A DNA stretch of 8,472 nucleotides from JACDBD01 sp050743385. Its GTDB lineage: Bacteria > Actinomycetota > Acidimicrobiia > IMCC26256 > JACDBD01. The stretch spans positions 1-8,472 of the forward strand of contig JBOGFJ010000151.1 of assembly GCA_050743385.1 (NCBI GenBank), written 5' to 3'. Both the position numbers and the translations under genes were made by a program. The notes below the pieces were generated by a model, which saw nothing but the letters and a program-made list of their open reading frames with translations, did no database searches and was not told where the DNA came from. Below are positions 1 to 6,293 of this stretch, piece by piece; the stretch's first letter is position 1, and each line of letters starts with the position of its first letter.

Positions 1-1173
1 GGCGGGTTCCGGGGCTACAACCACTACGCCTGGGGTTGGGCATGGGCGGGCAACACCCCGCTCCGGCTCTGGAAGCGCTATACGTGGCTGGGCGGTGTGC
101 GCACGCCCCTCATCGCGCACTGGCCCGAACGGATCGCGGCGCGGGGTGAGGTGCGAGACCAGTTCTGTCACGTCGTCGACCTGATGCCGACGATCCTCGA
201 TGTTGCCGGAGTATCCGTTCCCGATCGCATCGACGGCAATGCCCAGCAGCGCGTCGACGGCGCCAGCCTGCTCCCGACCTTCGTCGACGGCGACGCGGCC
301 GCGCCTCGGTCGACGCAGTACTTCGAGATGCTCGGCAGCCGCGCCGTCTACCACGACGGATGGAAGGCGACGACCGACCACGTCGGCAAGCAGCTCACGG
401 TGGAGCGCGAGGCGCTCGAGGGCAGCCGCCGTTTCGAGGACGACCGGTGGTGCCTGTTCAATCTGGGGTCCGACTTCGCGGAGGCGCGCGACGTCGCGGA
501 CGAGCACCCCGAGCGCGTCCGCCAGCTGATGGACGTGTGGTGGGCCGAGGCCGGCCGCAACCAGGTGTTGCCTCTCGACGACAGCTTCATCGGACGCGCG
601 GTCGCGCTCGAGCCCTCACCCCACCCGCCTCGTTTCCGCACGGTGTACCGGCCCGGCGGCGGGCCGATCGCGGAGGACGCCATGCCACCGCTCGGCGGCG
701 GATTCCGCGTGCTGGCCGACGTCGAGGTCCCCGATCGCGGCGCCGAGGGCGTCCTGTGCGCGCTCGGCGACTGGAACAACGGCTGGGCGTTGTACCTGCT
801 CGACGGCGCGCTGGTCGTCACCTTCAACCTGTTCGGCGGCGTCCACCGGATCGCGACGCCCGCGCCCGTCCCGGCCGGGCCGCGCGTGGTGGGCGCCGAG
901 TACCGGCGTCGCCAACCCGCCGGCGGGCCGGTGACGTTGCTCGTCGACGGTGAGGTCGTCCACGACGGTGCGCTCCCGGCCGACCTGCCGTTCCGGTGGC
1001 AGATCGGCGCCGCCGGCATGCTCATCGGGCGCGACCGGGGCTTCCCGGTGTGCGACGACTACGTGTCGCCGTTCCCGTTCACGGGGAGGCTGCGCGAGGT
1101 CGTCTTCGAGATTCCGGCGCTGGCGCCGCGCGGGGCCTTGGGCGAGGTCGCGGAGGCGATGCACCGCGAGTAG
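1..1173 (+). CDS. Arylsulfatase-type sulfatase, C-terminal part (5' truncated by window edge)
   Basis: This is the last 390 residues of a sulfatase that hydrolyses sulfate esters. The frame is open from base 1, so the GTG at 97 is internal and the true start lies off the left edge, together with the Cys/Ser-x-Pro-x-Arg formylglycine motif. The fragment opens with the segment GNTPLRLWKRYTWLGGVRTP (residues 18-37). This matches the family block GK-x-x-x-EGG-x-R-x-P, and Lys25 aligns with the catalytic lysine. The usual Glu of EGG is Leu here. A DLMPTILDVAG block follows (about residues 60-70), which is typical of sulfatases. After about residue 210 the protein continues into a beta-rich, Trp/Gly-rich tail of about 160 residues (GDWNNGWALYLLDG), resembling the jelly-roll tails of large actinobacterial sulfatases of roughly 780 residues. 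The natural substrate and cellular location cannot be judged without the N-terminus. It converges on surE with an 11-bp gap. Confidence 0.93.
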   Translation, partial: GGFRGYNHYAWGWAWAGNTPLRLWKRYTWLGGVRTPLIAHWPERIAARGEVRDQFCHVVDLMPTILDVAGVSVPDRIDGNAQQRVDGASLLPTFVDGDAAAPRSTQYFEMLGSRAVYHDGWKATTDHVGKQLTVEREALEGSRRFEDDRWCLFNLGSDFAEARDVADEHPERVRQLMDVWWAEAGRNQVLPLDDSFIGRAVALEPSPHPPRFRTVYRPGGGPIAEDAMPPLGGGFRVLADVEVPDRGAEGVLCALGDWNNGWALYLLDGALVVTFNLFGGVHRIATPAPVPAGPRVVGAEYRRRQPAGGPVTLLVDGEVVHDGALPADLPFRWQIGAAGMLIGRDRGFPVCDDYVSPFPFTGRLREVVFEIPALAPRGALGEVAEAMHRE

Positions 1174-1195
1174 TGGGAGGCTTCTTACTCGGCGG
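1164..1195. terminator. Hairpin spanning both stop codons of the convergent genes; possible bidirectional terminator
   Basis: The arm 1164-1173 (CCGCGAGTAG) pairs with 1185-1195 (TTACTCGGCGG). This gives nine Watson-Crick pairs and one G-T pair, with a single bulged G at 1192 and an 11-base loop (1174-1184). The sulfatase stop (TAG, 1171-1173) is in the left arm and the SurE stop (TAA, read from 1187-1185) is in the right arm. No T-run follows on either strand, so it does not meet the classical intrinsic terminator pattern. Such U-less hairpins are common candidate terminators in high-GC actinobacteria. The terminator function is inference. Confidence 0.35.
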
Positions 1196-1970
1196 GGATC
1201 TCGCTCAGGGTCGCGAACCCGTTGCTGAAGGCGACGACGTCGTCGGGCGGGTCTTCGAGCGTCGACTCGCAGTCGGAGGGCGGCAGGAGCTCGCCCGTCG
1301 TCAGCGGCGGCACCTCCACGAGTCCCCGCACCTCGCCGGTCGCGCAGGTCGGCACGTTCAGGTTGGCGATCTCGTCGGGATCGACCCGGCCCCGGACGAG
1401 CCGCTTGCGGTGCTCCTTCACCCAGTCGATCGCGAGCTCGGCCGCCTCGGGATAGTCGGGCTCGTCGCCGAGACCCTGGCTCGCCGCGAGCGCGGGGATG
1501 CCCTCGCGAGCGGCGGTGAGCGCGGCGCCGACGGTGCCGGAGATGTCGAGCGCGGGCCCGAGGTTCTGGCCCTCGTTGATGCCGGAGACGACGAGGTGGG
1601 GCTCCTTGGTGACGACATCCTCGAGGCCGTAGAGGACGCTGTCGGCCGGGGTGCCGGCGACCGCGGTGGCGCGGAAGCCGCTCGCGGTCGTGGTGTCGGT
1701 GGCAGAGAGGACACCCGGGGTCGTGGCGTCTCCCTTTCCGCTCTGGTTCTCGGCCGGGGCGACGACGGTGACCTTGACCCGGCGGAGCTCGCGGAGCGCC
1801 TCGACCAGGACGTCGATCCCAGCGGCGGCGACGCCGTCGTCGTTGGTGACGAGGACGCGCAGCTTCGGTGTCTTCTGGGCGGGCGCGGCACCGACGGTGG
1901 CGGACGAGCCGAGCGCGCCTGCGCCGGTGAGCGCAGCGAGCGAGAGGAGGAGCAGCCATCGGCGGAGCAC
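1185..1970 (-). CDS. surE: SurE-family 5'/3'-nucleotidase (survival protein E-like) with signal peptide
   Basis: This 261-residue protein belongs to the SurE family of metal-dependent phosphatases that remove phosphate from nucleoside monophosphates. Family landmarks appear in order: LVTNDDG (40-46, with Asp44/Asp45 as metal ligands), APAENQSGKG (71-80, Ser77 as ligand), GTPADSV (106-112), VSGINEGQNLG (128-138, Asn132 as ligand), SGTVGAAL (144-151), PALA (159-162) and NLNVP (203-207). SurE is normally cytoplasmic, but here residues 1-31 form MLRR, a Leu/Ala-rich hydrophobic stretch and an AxA-like end, so a cleaved signal peptide is likely. The mature part has exactly two cysteines (Cys209, Cys234), which could form a disulfide. 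The region between NLNVP and the last strand is shorter than in E. coli SurE. The GTG at 1970 was chosen because AGGA lies 9 nt upstream; an in-frame GTG at 2003 has no such site. It lies 74 bp downstream of tadC on the same strand. Confidence 0.92.
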   Translation of the reverse strand: MLRRWLLLLSLAALTGAGALGSSATVGAAPAQKTPKLRVLVTNDDGVAAAGIDVLVEALRELRRVKVTVVAPAENQSGKGDATTPGVLSATDTTTASGFRATAVAGTPADSVLYGLEDVVTKEPHLVVSGINEGQNLGPALDISGTVGAALTAAREGIPALAASQGLGDEPDYPEAAELAIDWVKEHRKRLVRGRVDPDEIANLNVPTCATGEVRGLVEVPPLTTGELLPPSDCESTLEDPPDDVVAFSNGFATLSEIPAE

Positions 1971-1979
1971 GGGCCGTGA

Positions 1980-1985
1980 TCCTAA
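1980..1985 (-). promoter_or_regulatory. Shine-Dalgarno-like site deciding the surE start
   Basis: On the - strand this reads TTAGGA, and its AGGA core sits 9 nt before the GTG at 1970. The alternative in-frame GTG at 2003 has no purine-rich site at a suitable distance. This favours the shorter protein that begins MLRRW, directly at a signal peptide. Confidence 0.5.
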
Positions 1986-1993
1986 GGCGACGG

Positions 1994-2041
1994 GGACCGC
2001 CACGCGCTGAGTTGGAGCTGGTGGGAGAGGTGGCGCGGACC
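1994..2041. other. Imperfect inverted repeat in the tadC-surE gap
   Basis: GGACCGCCAC (1994-2003) can pair with GTGGCGCGGACC (2030-2041), with an A-A mismatch and a two-base bulge around a loop of about 26 bases. It fills most of the 74-bp gap between tadC and surE. It could attenuate or end Tad operon transcription before surE, or stabilise mRNA. It has no T-run and a long loop, so support is weak and a chance pairing in GC-rich DNA is possible. Confidence 0.2.
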
Positions 2042-2044
2042 TGG

Positions 2045-2959
2045 TTAGCCGCCGAGGCCGGAGTTGGCGATCCGAATGGCGGCGGGCCCGCCGACCACGA
2101 TGAACAGCGCGGGCAGGATGCAGAGCACCAGCGGCATCACGATCTTCACCGGGATCTTCATGGCCCGTTCCTCGGCCGCCTGCCGGCGCTTCTCCCGCAG
2201 CTCGCCCGACTGCACCCGCAGGATGCGGGCGATGGGCACGCCGTACTTCTCGGCCTGCGCCACCGCGTGCACGAAGGTGCGCAGGTCGGGCACGTCGGTG
2301 CGCTCGACGAGGTTCTTCAGCGCGGTCGATCGGGGGAGACCGAGCTGGATGTCTTGCAGCGTGCGCGACAGCTCCTCGGCGAGTGGCCCTCTCCGGCTCC
2401 GGGACGCGCGGGCCATGGCGGGCTCGAACGCGAGGCCGGCCTCGACGCTGATGGTGATCTGGTCGAAGGTGTCGGCGAGCTCTTTGCGCAGGGTGTCCTG
2501 CCGGATCTGGGCCCGGTGGTAGATCAGGTAATCGGGAGCGAAATAGCCGACCGCAGCCAACGTGAGGGCGAGCAGGAACGAGCCGACGGACGGGACGGTC
2601 ACCAGTCGGAACAGCCCGAGAAGCGCACCCGCCCCCCCGAGGATCATCTTCAACGCGAGGAGGCGCTCGAGCGGCCACTCCGCGCCGGCGCCGGCGAGGT
2701 CGATGCGGCGGTCGAGGCTCTTGACGATCCCGGCCGGTGTCACGCGTCGTGCCTGTCGGGCAAGCCTGGCCACGCCCGGTCGCACCACGCGCTCCCGCGC
2801 CGAGCGCTGGAGCACCAGCTGACGAAGGTCGGTCAGGGCCTCGTCGGCCTTGAGCTTGGTGTCGACCTTGCGGGGGCGCTCCTGGCGCGCGCTTGCGAGC
2901 GACCACACGAGCAGCGGCACCGAGGCCGCCACTGCGCCGGACGCGAGCACGACCTCCAT
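2045..2959 (-). CDS. tadC: TadC, Tad/Flp pilus inner-membrane platform protein (T2SSF family)
   Basis: This 304-residue membrane protein is one of the two platform subunits that couple the TadA motor to pilin assembly. One N-terminal membrane segment (about 3-22) is followed by a basic cytoplasmic stretch (24-100), two membrane segments (about 104-120 and 124-147), the T2SSF cytoplasmic domain (about 155-270) and a last segment (about 273-293). TadC-typical sequence includes SVEAGLAFEPAMARA (171-185), LAEELSRTLQDIQLG (193-207), ERTDVPDLRTFV (219-230), GVPIARILRVQ (240-250) and PVKIVMPLVLCILPALF (270-286). The ATG at 2959 is preceded by GGAG 5 nt upstream, and its A is also the last base of the upstream TGA (TGATG). 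Translation is therefore probably coupled to the VWA-TadB gene. The length is normal for actinobacterial TadC. It is the last Tad gene of this block. Confidence 0.95.
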   Translation of the reverse strand: MEVVLASGAVAASVPLLVWSLASARQERPRKVDTKLKADEALTDLRQLVLQRSARERVVRPGVARLARQARRVTPAGIVKSLDRRIDLAGAGAEWPLERLLALKMILGGAGALLGLFRLVTVPSVGSFLLALTLAAVGYFAPDYLIYHRAQIRQDTLRKELADTFDQITISVEAGLAFEPAMARASRSRRGPLAEELSRTLQDIQLGLPRSTALKNLVERTDVPDLRTFVHAVAQAEKYGVPIARILRVQSGELREKRRQAAEERAMKIPVKIVMPLVLCILPALFIVVGGPAAIRIANSGLGG

Positions 2960-4857
2960 CAGAACTCCAGCTTCACGAGCTTCTTGAGCCACAGGCCGCC
3001 CAGGGCCATGAGCAGCGCTGCTCCCGCCATCATGATCCAGCCCACGGTCGAGGAGGTGAGCTCGTTCATGTAGTCCGGGTTGATCACCTTGAACGCGGCG
3101 AACATCACGATGGGGAGGAGAAAGAGGATCCACGCCGAGAGCCGACCTTCGGCGCTCAGCGCCTTGACCTGCCGGCGCAGCTGGGAGCGCTGGCGGATCG
3201 TGCCCGCCACGGTGTCGAGCACCTCGGTGAGGTCGCCGCCGACCTCCCGGTGGATGTCCATGGCCTGCACGACCCATTCGAAGTCGTCGTTGGCCATCCG
3301 GCTGGCGAGCGCGTGCAGCGCCTCCGACGGATTCCGCCCGAGCCGGGTCTCGATCACGACCCGGCCGAACTCCTCACCGGTGGGCTTCTCCGACTCGCGG
3401 GCGACCGCGTCGATGGCCTGGAGGATCCCGTACCCCGCCCGCAGGCTCCCCGAGAGCAACTGGAGGGTGTCGGGCAGCTGGTCGCCGAACCTGGTCCTCC
3501 GCCTCTTTGCAAGGAACGAGAGGCTGAACCAGAAGCCGAAGGCGACAAGCCCGGCCAGCACGAGGCCCACGATCGGTCCCGCCAGGAGGAAGGCCCCCGC
3601 GAAGGTCACGAACGAGCTGGTGACCGCGAGCACGAGGAACTCACCCGGTCGCAGCGCGATGCCGGCGTGCTCGAGCCCGTCGGTGAGCTTGCGCCGCCGC
3701 CCGCCCCCTTCGAGTGTGCGTTCCGCGAACGAGGTCGCCCGGTCGGTTAGCTCGGTGAGCTGCCCTCGGCGCCGGCCTTGCTCCTCTCGGAATGCGGCGC
3801 CGCGATCGCGTCGCCGCTGCCGGGCACGCGGGGCGAAGAGGATCAGTCCCGCGACGAGCAGGGCGACGAACAGGCAGACGAGCCCGACCGGGAGCGCCCA
3901 GTCGTTGCCCGGCGCGGTCACGACCTGCGGCGTGCCGGCTGCATCGGCGGGAGCCTCCGGGGGTGCCGTCGGGAGGTCGACCACGCGCTCGAGCTCCCCG
4001 GTGCGTTCACCGTCGCGCGTCGATACTCGGATCTCCGACGAACCGCCGGTACCCTCGGAGCGGAACGTCAGTAGGTACTGGCTGGCGAACTGGGCGGCGA
4101 CGGCGTCGTAGACGCCGGCGAGGGCGGCTGGGTCGGCGGCGTCGATGACTCGACCGGAAGCCGAGTCCGCGAGCTGCTCAATGGAGGCGGGGTCGCTGTC
4201 GGGCGTCTCGAGGTTCACCCCGTAGAACGCGACGCCCGAGGCCGCCATTCGGGCGTTGACGGCGGCAAGTGGATTGACGCTGACCGTGTCCTTGCCGTCG
4301 GAGAGCACGACGAGCGAGCGCTGGGCGTCGGCCGAGAACTGGTCGAGCGCGGTCGCGACGCCGTCGTAGAGCGCGGTCTCTCCGGTGGCCTGCAGCGACT
4401 GCACGGCCGCGATCGCGGTGACGGCGTCGGTAGTCATCGGCGCGGCGACATATGCGGTGTCGCCGAAGCCGACGACGACAACACGGGTCCCCAACCTCAT
4501 CTGCTCGAGGAAGCCGATGGCGGCAGCCTTGGCGGCCTCGAGCGGCGCCCCCTCGATGCTTCCCGACGTGTCGATCACGAGTGCGACCTCGATGTCGCTG
4601 CTTGCCACGGGCTTGACCGTCACGTCCCGGCGCTCCCCGTCCTGGCGGAGCTCGAACGACTCGGAATCGAGCTCGGCGGTGGCGAGGTCCCCGGTCGTGG
4701 CGACGGTGACGCCGACCTCGGGATAGGCGCGCTTGTCGACCGAGACGAATTCGAGCGGTTGCGCCTCCTGAGCTAGCGCGGGTGTGCACGCGCTCCCGAG
4801 GACGACTGCGCCGGCGGCGACCGCGGCGAGCACCGCGAGATTCCGGAGGCGAGCCAC
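2959..4857 (-). CDS. tadB: VWA-TadB fusion: exported von Willebrand A domain joined to TadB platform protein
   Basis: This 632-residue protein has two parts. The N-terminus has a signal peptide (1-29, ending TPALA before QEA), an extracytoplasmic beta-rich stretch (33-85) and a VWA domain (about 88-265). The MIDAS metal site is complete: Asp96-x-Ser98-x-Ser100 (DTSGS), Thr161 in GETALYDG, and Asp187 in LSDGKD. A Pro/Ala-rich linker (297-315) leads to a membrane segment (321-342). From there the protein is a normal-length TadB of about 314 residues: an Arg-rich cytoplasmic stretch (344-390), two membrane segments (about 406-425 and 427-449), a T2SSF domain (about 457-570, with LPDTLQLLSGSLRAGYGILQ and HREVGGDLTEVLDTVAGTIR) and two more segments (about 574-590 and 603-622). 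A membrane platform role with TadC and TadA is well supported. The role of the VWA part (ligand binding or assembly) is inference. The GTG start has GGAGG 9 nt upstream, and its first G is the last base of the tadA stop (TAGTG). The frame is unbroken, so this is not a sequencing join of two genes. Confidence 0.94.
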   Translation of the reverse strand: MARLRNLAVLAAVAAGAVVLGSACTPALAQEAQPLEFVSVDKRAYPEVGVTVATTGDLATAELDSESFELRQDGERRDVTVKPVASSDIEVALVIDTSGSIEGAPLEAAKAAAIGFLEQMRLGTRVVVVGFGDTAYVAAPMTTDAVTAIAAVQSLQATGETALYDGVATALDQFSADAQRSLVVLSDGKDTVSVNPLAAVNARMAASGVAFYGVNLETPDSDPASIEQLADSASGRVIDAADPAALAGVYDAVAAQFASQYLLTFRSEGTGGSSEIRVSTRDGERTGELERVVDLPTAPPEAPADAAGTPQVVTAPGNDWALPVGLVCLFVALLVAGLILFAPRARQRRRDRGAAFREEQGRRRGQLTELTDRATSFAERTLEGGGRRRKLTDGLEHAGIALRPGEFLVLAVTSSFVTFAGAFLLAGPIVGLVLAGLVAFGFWFSLSFLAKRRRTRFGDQLPDTLQLLSGSLRAGYGILQAIDAVARESEKPTGEEFGRVVIETRLGRNPSEALHALASRMANDDFEWVVQAMDIHREVGGDLTEVLDTVAGTIRQRSQLRRQVKALSAEGRLSAWILFLLPIVMFAAFKVINPDYMNELTSSTVGWIMMAGAALLMALGGLWLKKLVKLEF

Positions 4858-6293
4858 TACCAGGAGCCTCCGACTTCCAAGCCCATCGCGCCCGCGCCGA
4901 ACTGTGAAGCGTCGAGCTCGAAACCAGCGTCCACCAGCTTCTGCTCGAACTTCGGACGCATCCCGGTGGGCTGGATGACGTTCTCGAACTTGCCGTCGGC
5001 GTCGATCGCGGCCGAGTGGTCGTAGAGGAACAGCTCGGTCAGGGTGATGATGTCGCCCTCCATGCCGTCGACCTCGACGATGTGGGTGACGCGCCGGGTT
5101 CCGTCGCGCAGCCGGGCGGTGTGCACGATGAGGTCGACGGCCGATGCGACCTGCTCGCGGATCGCCCGCACGGGCAGGTCGAAGCCCGCCATCAGCACCA
5201 TCGTCTCGAGGCGGGCCAGGGCGTCGCGGGGCGTGTTTGCGTGCAGCGTCGAGAGCGATCCCTCGTGGCCCGTGTTCATGGCCTGGAGCATGTCGAGGGC
5301 TTCCCCGCTGCGGACCTCGCCGACGATGATGCGGTCGGGCCGCATGCGCAGCGAGTTGCGCACCAGGTCGCGGATCGTGACCTGCCCGCGGCCTTCGATG
5401 TTGGGCGGGCGCGCCTCGAGCCGGATGACGTGCTCCTGGAGCAGGCGGAGCTCGACCGCGTCTTCGATCGTGACGATGCGGTCGGTGTTGGGGATGAACG
5501 ACGACAGGACGTTCAGCAGCGTGGTCTTCCCCGAGCCGGTCCCGCCCGTCACGAGGACGTTCAGCCTGCCGGCGATGCAGGAGGCGAGGAACTCCGACAC
5601 CGGCCGGGTGAGGGTGCGGAAGCTCACGAGGTCGTCGATCGTGAAGCCGCCGGAGGCGAACTTCCGGATCGTCACCGAGGGCCCGTCGACCGCGAGCGGC
5701 GGGATGATCGCGTTGACGCGGGAGCCGTCGGGCAGCCGGGCGTCGACCATCGGGGACGACTCGTCGATGCGGCGGCCGACCCTCGAGACGATCCGCTCGA
5801 TCGTGCGCCGGAGCTGATCCTCGGAGGGGAAGCGGGTCTCGGTCTCGATCAGCTTGCCGCCGCGCTCGACGTAGATCGCCTCGAGGCCGTTGACCATGAC
5901 CTCGGTGACACTGGGATCGTTGAGGTACGCCTCCATGGGCCCGTAGCCGAGAACGTCGTCACTGACCACCGCGACCAGCCGCTGGCGCTCCTCCGGCCTG
6001 AGCGGCACCTGCTCTTGCTCGAGCACGGCGGTGAGCTCGCGGTTCACGAGGTCGTGCAGCTGTTCGTCGGTGAGCGAAGCGTCGTAGAGCCGCGCGCCGA
6101 GCCGGTTGAAGAGCGCCTTCTGCGCACGCGACTTGAGCGCGTCGAGAGGGTCGGGGGCGTCGGCGCCGTTCTCGCTCCCGTCGAAGGAGGTTGGGCGAGT
6201 CTCCGTGGGTGCGGCCGACCAGGCCACGCCGCCGGCCGCGCCCCCAGGGCGCGCCTCCTGGCCGTGTTCCTTGAGCCGCTCGCTCAGCTTCAT
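4857..6293 (-). CDS. tadA: TadA/CpaF, Tad pilus secretion ATPase (PilT/VirB11 family)
   Basis: This 478-residue cytoplasmic ATPase is the hexameric motor of the Tad machine. Residues 1-55 are a variable, polar leader. The N-terminal domain spans about 60-205 and includes GYGPMEAYLNDPSVTEVMVN (117-136) and RVGRRIDESSPMVDARLPDG (171-190). The ATPase core follows: Walker A GGTGSGKT (250-257), Asp box TIEDAVEL (275-282, Glu277), Walker B RIIVGEVRSGEA (321-332, Glu326) and His box TGHEGSLSTLHANTP (341-355, His343/His351). All catalytic motifs look intact. A C-terminal extension ending in GAGAMGLEVGGSW is less conserved. The ATG at 6293 overlaps the cpaE stop as ATGA and has AAGGGG 5 nt upstream. 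The frame stays open further 5', but that part is Arg-rich out-of-frame cpaE sequence and is not TadA. It is coupled to VWA-tadB downstream. Confidence 0.96.
   Translation of the reverse strand: MKLSERLKEHGQEARPGGAAGGVAWSAAPTETRPTSFDGSENGADAPDPLDALKSRAQKALFNRLGARLYDASLTDEQLHDLVNRELTAVLEQEQVPLRPEERQRLVAVVSDDVLGYGPMEAYLNDPSVTEVMVNGLEAIYVERGGKLIETETRFPSEDQLRRTIERIVSRVGRRIDESSPMVDARLPDGSRVNAIIPPLAVDGPSVTIRKFASGGFTIDDLVSFRTLTRPVSEFLASCIAGRLNVLVTGGTGSGKTTLLNVLSSFIPNTDRIVTIEDAVELRLLQEHVIRLEARPPNIEGRGQVTIRDLVRNSLRMRPDRIIVGEVRSGEALDMLQAMNTGHEGSLSTLHANTPRDALARLETMVLMAGFDLPVRAIREQVASAVDLIVHTARLRDGTRRVTHIVEVDGMEGDIITLTELFLYDHSAAIDADGKFENVIQPTGMRPKFEQKLVDAGFELDASQFGAGAMGLEVGGSW

Noticed and set aside
616..1959. 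Long - strand open frame spanning the sulfatase and surE
   Set aside because: Arg/Ala/Pro-rich translation with no motif. It crosses two well-supported genes in other frames.
1971..2906. N-terminal extension of the SurE frame far upstream of 1970
   Set aside because: The upstream part is Arg/Pro/Gly-rich out-of-frame tadC sequence. The SurE signal peptide and a Shine-Dalgarno support the start at 1970.
1976..3073. Long + strand open frame opposite tadC
   Set aside because: Low-complexity Arg/Gly/His translation. TadC on the other strand has clear family blocks and membrane segments.
2960..3277. N-terminal extension of TadC to an upstream start
   Set aside because: The added residues are an out-of-frame reading of the TadB C-terminus. 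The ATG at 2959 has a GGAG site and the typical TGATG overlap.
4786..4797. Possible lipobox (GSAC) in the VWA-TadB signal peptide
   Set aside because: The -3 position is Gly rather than Leu/Val/Ile, and a good signal peptidase I site (TPALA before QEA) follows, so lipidation was not called.
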